Positions 51,249 through 59,962 of a DNA stretch of 64,000 nucleotides are shown here, piece by piece. A program made the position numbers and the translations under genes. The first letter of the stretch is position 1; the number at the start of each line of letters is the position of its first letter. The notes under the pieces were generated by a model. The model saw nothing but the letters and a program-made list of their open reading frames with translations. It made no database searches and was not told where the DNA came from. This DNA comes from Myxococcus stipitatus (GTDB lineage: Bacteria > Myxococcota > Myxococcia > Myxococcales > Myxococcaceae). Location of the stretch: NCBI RefSeq assembly GCF_038561935.1, contig NZ_CP102770.1, positions 9,672,001 through 9,736,000 on the forward strand. The letters are read 5' to 3'.

Positions 51249-53999
51249 ATGCACGCGCGGCGGTGGTGGGCAATCGCGCTCGCGGGAACTCTCGCGGGCT
51301 GCATCGTGGAGCGCGGTCCTGGAGATGACCCTGACTGGGATGATGATGGCACCGGTCAACCCCCTCGGCCCCGACCCACGGAACCCGAGCCTCAATCAGG
51401 CCCCCCGGACTTCCGGGTGGAGTTCCTGTCGGGCCCTTCGGTCCTCGGCGCCGGTGAGCAGCAAGTCCGGGCGCGCCTCTGCAATGACGGCGTCGCCTCC
51501 GGCACCACCGAGGCCGCCTTCTTCCTCACCTCGTCTTCCTCCAGCGCGAGCCAGCTCCTCCTGGCCACCAGCACCCGACTGTCGCTGCGCTCCCGGGAGT
51601 GCCGAGAGGTCACCGCGTTCATCAGCGCGCAGGCCACGCCCGAGGGCCGCTACACCTTGAACGCACGCGTGGACCCGGATGGCCTGGTCAACGAGAGCGA
51701 CGAGGGCAACAACACGCGCCAGGGCGACACGCTCATGGTGGACCGCACGCCTCCGGAGACGCCGCAGCCCACCTGGGGCCAGGCGGGCTCGGGGACGACG
51801 CGCGACCTCACGATGCACATGGAGGCGGGTGCCACGGTGCGCGTGTACCAGGGCCCGGGCTGCACCGGCCGCGAGGTGGCCAACACCGTGGTGGGCCAGA
51901 GCGCCTACTGCGAGGTCCCCATCCGCGTCCCCACCACGCCCGGCGCGACGTACTCGGCGCGAGCCTATGACTCCGTCGGCAATGCCTCTCATTGCAGCCC
52001 CACGGTGGACTACCCGTATGGCGGGGGCGGAGGCACGCCGCGCATGGCGCCCGTGCTGCTCGGCACGTCACCCAGCTCCCCGGGTGGCAGCCTCCAGCCT
52101 GTCTTCAGCGGACGCGCGGAGCCGCTGGTCTCGGTCGAAATCTTCAAGAACGCCACCTGCCAGGGCACGGCGGAGCAGGTGCTCACGACGGATGACCGGG
52201 GCATGTTCCATGTCACGATGACCGTGGTGAAGGGCGGCAAGGTGACGGTGTCCGCGCGCGCCCGCGATGGCGGCGACTACTCCACGCCGTCCAGCTGCTC
52301 CAACCCGCTCGAGTACCAGAACGACGGCACGCCTCCGGAGCCGCCGCGAATCATCGACGTGAAGTGGCAGTACCTGAACACGGGGCGCGAGCTGTGGGTG
52401 ACGGGCACCGCGGAGCCCTTCGCGACGGTGGGCCTCTTCATCGACGTGCCCTGCACGGGGAACCCGGAGCGCACGGTGCAGGCGGATGCGCAGGGCCGCT
52501 TCACCGCGTCGGCGCCGTTCGGCGCGGGTGGGAGCCACCGCGTGTTCCTGGCGGCGAAGGACGCCGCGGGCAACATCTCCACCTGCGCGGAAGGCCCCGC
52601 GTATGAGCTGCGCTGCCCGCCGGGCACGGCCGACTGTGATGGCCTCTCCTCCAACGGGTGCGAGGTGGACCTGACGGTCAACCCGAACCACTGTGGCGCG
52701 TGCGGCAACGTGTGCCAGGACGGCCCCTACGCGGAGGGCGTCTGCGTGGCGGCGACGTGTGGCAACACCTGCGCGCCGGGCTACTACGACTGCGACGGCA
52801 AGGCGTCCAACGGCTGCGAGTCCAGGACGGTGTGCCAGCCCTCCACCTGCACCATCGACAAGCCGAGCGAGCTGATGGTGACGCACCTCTCCGTGGTGGA
52901 GGACCCGGTGCGCACCGCGCCCGGTGGCGCGTGGCACTTCGGCACGGTGATGCGGGAGCTGACGGGGGGACAGGACCCGTCCGCGCTGGTGCGCGCCTGG
53001 CTGAAGACGTGGCTGACGAAGCAGATGGTGAACGGGCTGGAGCTGCCGCCGCGTCCGGAGATGCAGACGAAGGTGCTGGGGCCGTGGGAGGCGCGCAGCG
53101 GTGGGCCCTCCGCGCCGCTGGACTTCAACACGGCGCCGTTCCGCCTGCTGGCCATCGTCAACCGCATCGACCTGCGTCAGCCGGGACTCCAGGCCGGAGA
53201 GGGCCGCCTCATCTACGGCGTGGTGGGACCGAACGGCGCGCCGCTCGAGTTCACCCTCATCCTGGAGTACGCCCTGCCTGGCGGCACGCCGGAAGCCATC
53301 CAGCGCTGGGGCGCGGACTGGCATGAGCTGGGCAAGGTGAAGGTGGGCAACGCGGGCTACAACGCGAAGCTCCAGGCGCTCACGGACCGCTTCACGAAGG
53401 CGGGGGTGATGTCGGGCCGCCACCTGGGCAGCGCGCTGAACCAGATTCGCACCAACGAAATCGAGTTCGAGGAGCCGTGGGAGATGCGCGAGTTCGTCCT
53501 CTCTCCGCTCGGCCTGATGCCCACGACGGTGAAGCTCACGCCGGCGATGCACTTCGAGAACACGCCGATGCTGGCCAGCTTCCTGACGCAGAACTCGGCG
53601 GACGTGCTCGCCGAGCGCCACGTGGTGCCCGACAGCATGGGCGGCATTCCGTTCCTCGGCGCGCACTCGCTCGTCCCGCTGGACTTCTTCTGGCGCGCGC
53701 CGAATGTGTCGAACGAGGTGCGCCACAAGTTCTCCCTCAACACGTGCAGCGGCTGCCACTCGGGAGAGACCCAGACGGAGTTCGTCCACGTCGCGCCTCG
53801 CGCGAAGGGCGCCGCCTCCGTGCTGTCTGCCTACCTCCGAGGCACCACGGTGACGGACCCGGTGACGAAGTCCGTGCGCCCGTTCGATGACCTCACGCGG
53901 CGCGCGCAGGACCTCAAGGCGCTGGTGTGCACGCCGACGACCGGGCTCCGCGCCGCCGAGTGGATTCCCTCCAACCTGCCCGCGGCCCGCGTGCACTGA
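51249..53999 (+). CDS. Large lipoprotein with CARDB, Ig-like and EGF-like modules and a CxxCH site
   Basis: 916 residues with lipobox LAGC (Cys18) and a Pro/acidic linker. A CARDB-type adhesion domain spans about 54-155 (PDFRVEFLSGPSVLGAGEQQ start). Repeated Ig-like modules follow at about 170-450 (TPPETPQPTWGQAGSG, APVLLGTSPSSPGGSLQPVF, TPPEPPRIIDVKWQYLNTGR). Two myxobacterial cysteine units lie near 455-530 (NHCGACGNVCQDG). The C-terminal ~370-residue domain carries CSGCH (C833, C836, H837), a c-type heme or metal site. Likely outer-membrane and surface-exposed. Confidence 0.85.
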   Translation: MHARRWWAIALAGTLAGCIVERGPGDDPDWDDDGTGQPPRPRPTEPEPQSGPPDFRVEFLSGPSVLGAGEQQVRARLCNDGVASGTTEAAFFLTSSSSSASQLLLATSTRLSLRSRECREVTAFISAQATPEGRYTLNARVDPDGLVNESDEGNNTRQGDTLMVDRTPPETPQPTWGQAGSGTTRDLTMHMEAGATVRVYQGPGCTGREVANTVVGQSAYCEVPIRVPTTPGATYSARAYDSVGNASHCSPTVDYPYGGGGGTPRMAPVLLGTSPSSPGGSLQPVFSGRAEPLVSVEIFKNATCQGTAEQVLTTDDRGMFHVTMTVVKGGKVTVSARARDGGDYSTPSSCSNPLEYQNDGTPPEPPRIIDVKWQYLNTGRELWVTGTAEPFATVGLFIDVPCTGNPERTVQADAQGRFTASAPFGAGGSHRVFLAAKDAAGNISTCAEGPAYELRCPPGTADCDGLSSNGCEVDLTVNPNHCGACGNVCQDGPYAEGVCVAATCGNTCAPGYYDCDGKASNGCESRTVCQPSTCTIDKPSELMVTHLSVVEDPVRTAPGGAWHFGTVMRELTGGQDPSALVRAWLKTWLTKQMVNGLELPPRPEMQTKVLGPWEARSGGPSAPLDFNTAPFRLLAIVNRIDLRQPGLQAGEGRLIYGVVGPNGAPLEFTLILEYALPGGTPEAIQRWGADWHELGKVKVGNAGYNAKLQALTDRFTKAGVMSGRHLGSALNQIRTNEIEFEEPWEMREFVLSPLGLMPTTVKLTPAMHFENTPMLASFLTQNSADVLAERHVVPDSMGGIPFLGAHSLVPLDFFWRAPNVSNEVRHKFSLNTCSGCHSGETQTEFVHVAPRAKGAASVLSAYLRGTTVTDPVTKSVRPFDDLTRRAQDLKALVCTPTTGLRAAEWIPSNLPAARVH

Positions 54000-54023
54000 G
54001 CACACAGGCGGATGGCTGGACTT

Positions 54024-54057
54024 CGGGGCCCGGGGAGCCAGTGCTCTCCGGGCCTCG
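54024..54057 (+). terminator. Strong GC hairpin after the 916-residue lipoprotein gene
   Basis: Arms 54024-54037 and 54044-54057 pair over 14 bp with two G-T pairs, around a 6-base loop CCAGTG, 25 bases after the stop. No long T-tract. Confidence 0.5.
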
Positions 54058-54096
54058 TCCGTTCGGGGTGATGAGGATTCAGGTCAGGCTTTGGCC

Positions 54097-54449
54097 ATGG
54101 CCCTGCCCGCCCATCACCACGCCCGCGCCGCGCTGAAAGCGGAGCTGCACGTCCAGGTCGAGGTGTTGGAGGTCGTGCTGCCCGCCGTCACGCCCGGAAA
54201 CGCCTGGGTGACAGGCCGCATCGCTCGCGTGTTCAAGGGCCCCCCGGGTTCCTCTCCTCCCGCGTCACCTTCGAGGTCCCCTGCCTTCGCGATGGAGACC
54301 CTCCTCCCCCCAGCGGCATCCGCTGGAAGGGCGCCAAGGCGCTGGAGCAGGCGGCGGTGGTGGTGGCCTACCTCACCCCGCCTGATTGCGTTCCTCCTCT
54401 TCGTGTGAGCCCCCTCACCGCCCGAAGCCGCCCATCGCCGTGCGGCTGA
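54097..54449 (+). pseudogene. Short gene broken by a one-base change in a C run
   Basis: From ATG 54097 the frame reads MALPAHHHARAALKAELHVQ, VEVLEVVLPAVTPGNAWVTG and RIARVFKGPPG, then loses sense. In the adjacent frame sensible text continues: FLSSRVTFEVPCLRDGD, IRWKGAKALEQAAVVVAYLT, PPDCVPPLRV, up to 54449. Adding one C to the six-C run at 54240-54245 restores one frame. This is either a real frameshift or a sequencing error. The restored protein is about 117 residues, no signal peptide in view, family unknown. It overlaps the end of the convergent vWA gene. Confidence 0.5.
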
Positions 54450-55206
54450 AGCTCGCGGCGCCCTGGCTCACCTGCACCGCGGACTGGCTGAACACCTGGA
54501 AGGCGGAGCGAATCTCCTGCTCCGACTGGCCCGGCGTGAGAATCCACTTGTCGTCGATGCCCATCTCCCGGAACACGCGCCGGAAGTCGGTGCTCCCGTC
54601 GTGGATGCCCATCGCCGCGACGATGTGGTTCTCCGCCCGCCGCATGTCATTCACCAGCGCCGCCACGTCCTTCGCCTTCGCGTGGCTGGAGGTGCAGTCC
54701 CCGCCGTCCGTAATCAGCAGCGTCACCGTGCGCACGGGCACGCCGTTGCCGCTGAACTCCTGGGCCTTCGCCAGCACCGTCCCCAGCAGCACCACGGCCT
54801 GGTCATACAGCGGCGTCCCCTTGTCCGCGCTGTAGTTCCCCTTGTGCATCCGCACCACGTCCTCCAGGGGGCGGTAGGGATTGAGCGCGTGGCCGTTCAG
54901 GTAGCGCGTGTGGAAGAGGACGCCGTCCTTCTGCTTGCTCGCCATCAGCGCGTCGAGCACCAGGTTGTGCCCGTCGCACACCGTCTTCGTCTGGCCCGCG
55001 CAGTCGATGCTCGAGGAGTCATCCGGCATCACCGTCACCAGCACCACCTCGCTGGCCTGCACGTCCTCCACGCACACGCCGAGCCCCGCCTGGATTTGCG
55101 CCCCCAGGTCCACCACCGTCAGCGCCTGCAAGCTGCCCGGGCTCAGCAGCCCTTCCGCGTGTGCATCCTCGAAGAGCTGACTCACTCCATTGTGGGTGCC
55201 GTTCAT
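54415..55206 (-). CDS. vWA-domain protein (YegL/TerY-like)
   Basis: 263 residues. MIDAS metal site: DxSxS as DDSSS (residues 62-66) in VMPDDSSSIDCAG, the threonine site in DKGTPLYDQA and ITDGGDC as the third element. No signal peptide or membrane span, so cytoplasmic. It is the last gene of the PP2C-kinase-nicotinamidase-vWA operon. In YegI/YegK/YegL and TerY systems the vWA protein is thought to be a scaffold or target of the phosphorylation pair. Stop overlaps the broken gene at 54097-54449. Confidence 0.82.
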   Translation of the reverse strand: MNGTHNGVSQLFEDAHAEGLLSPGSLQALTVVDLGAQIQAGLGVCVEDVQASEVVLVTVMPDDSSSIDCAGQTKTVCDGHNLVLDALMASKQKDGVLFHTRYLNGHALNPYRPLEDVVRMHKGNYSADKGTPLYDQAVVLLGTVLAKAQEFSGNGVPVRTVTLLITDGGDCTSSHAKAKDVAALVNDMRRAENHIVAAMGIHDGSTDFRRVFREMGIDDKWILTPGQSEQEIRSAFQVFSQSAVQVSQGAASFSRTAMGGFGR

Positions 55207-55304
55207 GTCATCGATCCTTCTCCCTCGTGAGAGGGCATGGCTCCGCCCGCCTCGCTCCCCTCGGAGCGAGGTCGGTCCTTGGGTTTCAAGTCGTCGTCAG
55301 CGGC

Positions 55305-56369
55305 TCAGCCGATGCGCAGGTCCGGCCAGGTCGTCAGCGGGTCGGTGGACTTCACCAGGTGCATGCCCGCGTCCGCGAAGCGCTTGAGCGCCGCGTCCGC
55401 CTGGGGCGTGAAGTCCGCCGCGAAGCCGCCCTTGCCGTCCGGCACCGTCACCGCCGACATGCAGTCCGTCAGCAGATACACCTTGCGAGCCAGCGCCGCG
55501 TCCTGCGCGACGATTTCGCCCAGCAGGTCGTCGATGGAGCTCTTCACGCAGTGGCTGGCGGCCTGGCCTCCAATCACCACCGCGTCCGCCGTCAGCAGCG
55601 TCTTGAGGAACTGGGTGTTGCGCTGGGCCAGGGGCTGTCCGTCGTGCCGGCTGAGCACCTCCGGCCGCAGCACGGAGTAGTTCTCCGTCAGCGGGTTGCC
55701 GCCCTTCACCTCCGCCCACGACTGCATGCCGCGCACGTAGGAGTGGAACAGCCGCGCCTCCTGCACGACGCCCGCCAGCGCGTGGCCGTCTCCGCCCAGC
55801 AGGCAGTGCGGCGGCCACAGGTACAGCGTGTACTTGCCCGCGCGCTCCAGTTCCTCGCAGTAGTACTTCACCTGCTTGAGCAGCCAGGGGTAGTTGCCGC
55901 CGCACAGCCACTTCGCCATCGCGGGGTGGGGCCGGGCCTGGCCGCGCTCGATCTGCTCACGCGTCACCTCCCGGTACGGCGTGAGCGGCTGGTCGTCCTG
56001 GTCCACCCAGAAGGACGGGAAGAAGATCTGGTAGGCGAAGTGGGTGTCCAGCGTGGCCGTCACGTTCGTGAGCGCGCCGAGGTTGCGGTAGATGAACTCC
56101 GCGATGCGCTGGCTGTCCTCCACGGCGCCCCGGCCACTGCGGCCGGCGACGTAGAGCGAGCCCTCCGGGAAGCAGAAGTCCTTCTGCACGTCGATGAGCA
56201 GCAGGTGCAGGTTGAACACGTCCGACGTGGCCGCCATGAGCCCATGCGCGCCCTTCCACGCCCCCGCCTCGCGCTGGAGCTTCCCCGCGTCCGCGCCATA
56301 GCCATACATCCCCGCGTGCTGCGCCCGGTAGAAGCCGGGCATCGGCAGTTCCTTCAGGTGCTTCTTCAT
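55305..56369 (-). CDS. Nicotinamidase/isochorismatase-like hydrolase
   Basis: 354 residues, longer than the usual ~200, with an N-terminal extension of about 50 and an insert at 120-180. Catalytic residues are visible: D60 in LLLIDVQKDFCFPEG, K222 in EVKGGNPLTENYS and C274 in GGQAASHCVKSSI. Metal-site residues D108 and H110 (LDTHFAY) and H188 (LWPPHCLLGG) fit PncA, though one ligand His is not obvious. The predicted reaction is nicotinamide to nicotinate and ammonia, feeding NAD salvage. It sits between the kinase and the vWA gene. Confidence 0.8.
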   Translation of the reverse strand: MKKHLKELPMPGFYRAQHAGMYGYGADAGKLQREAGAWKGAHGLMAATSDVFNLHLLLIDVQKDFCFPEGSLYVAGRSGRGAVEDSQRIAEFIYRNLGALTNVTATLDTHFAYQIFFPSFWVDQDDQPLTPYREVTREQIERGQARPHPAMAKWLCGGNYPWLLKQVKYYCEELERAGKYTLYLWPPHCLLGGDGHALAGVVQEARLFHSYVRGMQSWAEVKGGNPLTENYSVLRPEVLSRHDGQPLAQRNTQFLKTLLTADAVVIGGQAASHCVKSSIDDLLGEIVAQDAALARKVYLLTDCMSAVTVPDGKGGFAADFTPQADAALKRFADAGMHLVKSTDPLTTWPDLRIG

Positions 56370-56414
56370 CGCGCTACCCCCTCTATCGTCTGTCCCAGAA
56401 AGCCCAACGTCCGT

Positions 56415-58301
56415 TCACGCCATCCGCAGCGTGGTGAGGTCCTGTCGGCCCACCACCAACAACCCCTGTCGCGTCAGCAGGAGCTGACAGCCCGAGTCCA
56501 CGAAGGGCTCGGTGTCGGGAAACTCCCGCGCCGTCTCCAGTCGCCCGTTGCGCGGCTCCACGCGCACCAGCCCCGCGTCCGTGGCGACGAAGAGCGACTC
56601 CCCCATCGCGCACCGTCCCCCTTGGAACGCGCCCCCCAGCCACGAGCCATCCCCCGCGACGGCCACCCCCTGCGCACGCACCTGCCCGTCGGAGCCCAGC
56701 ACCACGCAGTGGTGCACCGTGCGCCCACCCGTCTCCTCCGCGAGGAACAGCCACGCGAGCGGCCCATCGAAGACACAGTCCGCGTCCACCCACTGCCCCG
56801 ACGGCCACGGCAGCTTCAGCCCGTCCTTCAACCCCACGCGCTCCGCATCGAAGACGAACGCGTCCCGCAGTCCGCCCGCGCGGTGGAACCCCACCCCGAA
56901 GCGAGGCCCCACGAACAGCCGCGTCTGTCCCTCGAGCACATCGCCGATGCGCTCCGGGCCATGCACTCCGCTCCTCCACAGCCCGCCGCCCACCGCCCAG
57001 TAACGGTGCCGCGCGTTCGCCGCGAAGCACGGCCGCCCGTCCAGCACGTCCACGCTCAACCGCTCCGGCGAAGGTGGAGCGGAGGGTCCGTCGGTCAGCA
57101 CCGCCACCGTGCCGCCTCGCCCCACCAGCGTCACCTCCCCCTGCAGCTCCCAGCGCAGCGACGGGTCCAGCGCGCCGCGCAGCACGACTCGGCCGTCCTC
57201 GCGCCGGTACGCGCCCTGCTCGTGATACAGCCAGCGCGGCACACCGTTCTCCACGCCCACCCGGAGCAGGACACCTCGCGTGGAGAACAGCCGCGTCGCC
57301 GTCACCTCGCCTCGCACCGAGGACACCGGCGTCGCCGCCGCCACCGCGTTCGGCTGGCAGGTGGGGCAGGCGGCTCGCGCGTGCTCCACGCCGCACGACG
57401 CGCACGCGGTGAAGCGAAGCCCCTCCAGGAGCGGCAACGGAAACTCGCCGCGCAGGTCCTCCACGAAGACGCGGTGGAGGTGGTGGAGCAGGTCGTCCGG
57501 CAGCGTGCGCAGCGGCAGCGCGGGCTTCGGGTACTGCACCTCCGGATGGAAGACGGTGATGCGCTGGAGCAGGCGTCCTGTCGGTGTCGTCCGCGCCGTC
57601 GGCGACTTCGGCCGATGCACCCCTCCGTGTGGCCCCACGCACAGCAGCGACTGCATGGCCGCCACGGTGAAGCCATACCAATCACTCACCTCGGACGCGG
57701 CACACGCGGGGACCAGCCCCTTCGCGGTGCCCAGCCGCACCGGGTCCAGGAAGCGCTCGGTGAAGAGCAGGCACACGAAGCTTCCGAACTGGAAGCTGTC
57801 CGCGTCGATGAGGTGCGCGTCCGACGTCCCCGTCACCAGCACGTTCAAGTCGTTGAAGTCACCGACGACGACGCCCGCCGCATGCACTCCCGCGAGCGTC
57901 CGGTGCAGGCCGCGCAGCACCTCCACCACCCGGGCCGACGTCGCCCCCGCGCGCCGGAAGGACGGCTCCGCGAAGCGCCGCAGCGTCTCCACGTTCTCCA
58001 GCTTGCGCATCGCATAGCCGAGCACCGTCCGCCCCGACTTGTCCGTCGCGAGCGTCTGCGGTGTCACCACCCTCCCCGGCAGCCCCGTGGGAAAGACCCG
58101 CAGCTTGTGCTGGTGCTCCGCCAGCCGGGCCCGCGCCGCGTCCTGCTCCGCGTCCAGGCCGGTGAAGTCCGGGTGTCCTGGCGGCTTGAACACCTTGAGC
58201 GCTCGGCCATCCCCCAGGTCGAACACATCCGCCTCGCCGCCCTTGCCCAGCGCCTTCGCGGGATTCAGCCGGACACGCTTTCCCTCGAGCCAGACGTCCA
58301 T
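56415..58301 (-). CDS. YegI/Ter-associated protein kinase with zinc ribbon
   Basis: 628 residues from ATG 58301. Kinase-like domain 15-290: glycine loop LGKGGEADVFDLGDGRALKV with K36, catalytic D148 and N153 in VVGDFNDLNVLV, and DAD (166-168) in HLIDADSFQFGSF replacing DFG, all as in YegI-type kinases. A zinc ribbon follows (C300, C303, C312, C315; ACASCGVEHARAACPTC). The last ~300 residues are beta-rich repeats (propeller-like). It begins 4 bases after the PP2C stop, so co-translated. The expected partner is the PP2C phosphatase, with the vWA protein as third member. Confidence 0.82.
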   Translation of the reverse strand: MDVWLEGKRVRLNPAKALGKGGEADVFDLGDGRALKVFKPPGHPDFTGLDAEQDAARARLAEHQHKLRVFPTGLPGRVVTPQTLATDKSGRTVLGYAMRKLENVETLRRFAEPSFRRAGATSARVVEVLRGLHRTLAGVHAAGVVVGDFNDLNVLVTGTSDAHLIDADSFQFGSFVCLLFTERFLDPVRLGTAKGLVPACAASEVSDWYGFTVAAMQSLLCVGPHGGVHRPKSPTARTTPTGRLLQRITVFHPEVQYPKPALPLRTLPDDLLHHLHRVFVEDLRGEFPLPLLEGLRFTACASCGVEHARAACPTCQPNAVAAATPVSSVRGEVTATRLFSTRGVLLRVGVENGVPRWLYHEQGAYRREDGRVVLRGALDPSLRWELQGEVTLVGRGGTVAVLTDGPSAPPSPERLSVDVLDGRPCFAANARHRYWAVGGGLWRSGVHGPERIGDVLEGQTRLFVGPRFGVGFHRAGGLRDAFVFDAERVGLKDGLKLPWPSGQWVDADCVFDGPLAWLFLAEETGGRTVHHCVVLGSDGQVRAQGVAVAGDGSWLGGAFQGGRCAMGESLFVATDAGLVRVEPRNGRLETAREFPDTEPFVDSGCQLLLTRQGLLVVGRQDLTTLRMA

Positions 58302-58305
58302 GGCC

Positions 58306-59118
58306 TCACGCCCTCCCCGCCCGCCGACGCAGCACCACCATCGTCGTGTCGTCCGGGAGCAGCCCCGGCGTGCGCACCAGCCGCCGCGCATCGAAGTCCG
58401 CGCGGACCGACTCGCGGTTGAGCATCGCGAGCCTGCGCCTCAGCGCATCCGGGTTCTCGAAGTAGCGGTCCTCCGTCCAGAACCGCGACAGCGGACCCAC
58501 CGTCTCCTCGCTGGAGGGAAGCGACGCGGCCGACAGCTTCGCCAGGTCCGCGACCCCATCCGTCCCCAGCATCAGCGCGTGTACGTCCTGCGTGGGCACC
58601 AAGGCCCGCGTGATGAACGACGTGTCGTCTCCGCGCAGCAGCGCATACGCGAGATACGGCGGCGCGTTGTTGGGGAACGGCCCCAGCGTGTGCACCTCCC
58701 CGTTGAGGGACCAGACCCCATCTCCCGCGGAGAAGACGAGCGTGTGAGAGGGCGTCACCACCGCGCCCACCACCGTGAAGAGGAAGTCCCCCAGTGTGTC
58801 GCGGCCGAGCTCCCCCCGAAGCTCGCTCAGCAGACACAGCACGTCCTCTCTCAGCCCGGGAAGAAACCCGGCTTCATCCACACGCCCGTCTTCCGCCAGC
58901 CGCGTCAGCGCCGCCTTCGCCACCCCGCGCACCCCCAACTGCGCCCCCAGCTCGCTGCACGCCTGGCTCCCACAGCCATCCGCCACCACCAGCGCCACCC
59001 CGTGCTCGCTCCCCCGCACGCACCACGCATCCTGGTTGTTGCGCCCCGCCCGGGCGTGCTCCCGCCCGACCACCGAACCCGCGGCAACCTCGAATGGGAG
59101 TCGAGTTCGTGTATCCAT
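58306..59118 (-). CDS. PP2C-type protein phosphatase (YegK/Ter-associated)
   Basis: 270 residues from ATG 59118 (MDTRTRLPFEVAAGSVVGRE). PP2C motifs: GRNNQDAW with D30, VVADGCGSQ (D47, G48), the GTDGVADL metal segment and the final DDTTMVVLRRR. It removes phosphate from Ser/Thr targets of the adjacent kinase. It is the first gene of the operon; an ACATAGTGT-N7-ACACTATGT box lies 8 to 32 bases upstream of its start. Confidence 0.86.
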   Translation of the reverse strand: MDTRTRLPFEVAAGSVVGREHARAGRNNQDAWCVRGSEHGVALVVADGCGSQACSELGAQLGVRGVAKAALTRLAEDGRVDEAGFLPGLREDVLCLLSELRGELGRDTLGDFLFTVVGAVVTPSHTLVFSAGDGVWSLNGEVHTLGPFPNNAPPYLAYALLRGDDTSFITRALVPTQDVHALMLGTDGVADLAKLSAASLPSSEETVGPLSRFWTEDRYFENPDALRRRLAMLNRESVRADFDARRLVRTPGLLPDDTTMVVLRRRAGRA

Positions 59119-59125
59119 GACACCA

Positions 59126-59150
59126 ACATAGTGTCGAACAAACACTATGT
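59126..59150. promoter_or_regulatory. NrtR-type operator candidate in front of the PP2C-kinase operon
   Basis: Perfect 9-bp inverted repeat: ACATAGTGT (59126-59134), 7-base spacer, ACACTATGT (59142-59150). It lies between the nrtR stop (59218) and the PP2C start (59118), the likely promoter of the operon. The half-site is repeated in the nrtR leader with the same spacer. Confidence 0.65.
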
Positions 59151-59217
59151 CAACGCCATCGCCCGCGTCCTCCGGTGGAGGGGACACGGGGCGCGTGCGG
59201 GGAAGCGGGACGGCAGC

Positions 59218-59907
59218 TCAGAGCTCGAAGTTGAAGCCGGCCTTCTCGAGCTGCCGGTACTTCTTGTGGTCGAACCGGTACAGGCGGGCGGCGCGGTGGG
59301 CGACGTCCTGCTCCACCTCGTCCAGCTCCTCCAGCAGGTCCATGGCGAGAATCTTCTTGCGGAAGTTGCGCTTGTCGAGCTCGCGCTCCAGCACGATTTC
59401 GTACAGGCGCTGCAGCTGGGTGAGCGTGAACTTGGGCGGCAGCAGCTCGAAGCCGATGGGCTGGTAGCGCACCTTGCCCTTGAGGCGCAGCAGCGCGGTG
59501 TTGAGGATGTCCGCGTGGTCGAACGCCAGCTTGGGCGTGTCCCAGACGGAGAACCACGCCGCCTCGCGCGCATCCGTGGCCGCGCGCAGCACGTGCGCGC
59601 TCAGCTTCACCAGCGCGAAGTACGCCACCGTGACGACACGGCCCCGAGGGTCCCGCTCCGGCGAGCCGAACGTGAAGAGCTGCTCCAGGTGCCCGGGGCG
59701 GATGCCGGATTCCTCCTCCAGCTCACGCCGCGCGGCCTCGTCCAGAGACTCGTCCATCCGCACGAAGCCACCGGGCAGGGCCCAGCGTCCCGCGAAGGGC
59801 TCCACGCCGCGCTGGATGAGCAACACCTTCAGGTCCTCTTCGTCCAAGCCGAAGACGACACAGTCCACCGTCAACGCGGGTCTCGGGTACTCGTAGGTGT
59901 GGCTCAC
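59218..59907 (-). CDS. nrtR: NrtR-type Nudix-winged helix regulator of NAD metabolism
   Basis: 229 residues from GTG 59907 ([20 protein letters not shown]), the usual NrtR N-terminus; an upstream ATG at 59934 would put the operator inside the gene. The Nudix box (residues 47-69, with G47, E53, R61-E62, E64-E65, G68) is intact, so it could bind or cleave ADP-ribose. The C-terminal winged helix ([20 protein letters not shown]) is typical. NrtR repressors bind NAD-salvage promoters and respond to ADP-ribose. Here it precedes a nicotinamidase-containing operon. Confidence 0.86.
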   Translation of the reverse strand: MSHTYEYPRPALTVDCVVFGLDEEDLKVLLIQRGVEPFAGRWALPGGFVRMDESLDEAARRELEEESGIRPGHLEQLFTFGSPERDPRGRVVTVAYFALVKLSAHVLRAATDAREAAWFSVWDTPKLAFDHADILNTALLRLKGKVRYQPIGFELLPPKFTLTQLQRLYEIVLERELDKRNFRKKILAMDLLEELDEVEQDVAHRAARLYRFDHKKYRQLEKAGFNFEL

Positions 59908-59917
59908 GGGGTGCCGG

Positions 59918-59940
59918 CATAGTGTCCACGGCACACCCGA
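59918..59940. promoter_or_regulatory. Weaker copy of the NrtR-type box in the nrtR leader
   Basis: CATAGTGT (59918-59925), 7-base spacer, ACAC (59933-59936): one half-site matches the box at 59126-59150 and the other matches only its first four bases. It ends about 10 bases before the GTG start, suggesting autoregulation. Confidence 0.5.
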
Positions 59941-59962
59941 GTCAACGAGCGCCGGGGTGACG

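Noticed and set aside
52068-54005. Long minus-strand open frame (about 645 codons)
   Set aside because: Antisense to the 916-residue lipoprotein; Arg/His-rich text without any domain.
55161-58421. Very long open frame on the plus strand (about 1,086 codons)
   Set aside because: It lies antisense to the vWA, nicotinamidase and kinase genes. Very high G+C at third positions removes stop codons from the opposite strand, and the translation is Arg/His/Gln/Leu-rich with no domain.
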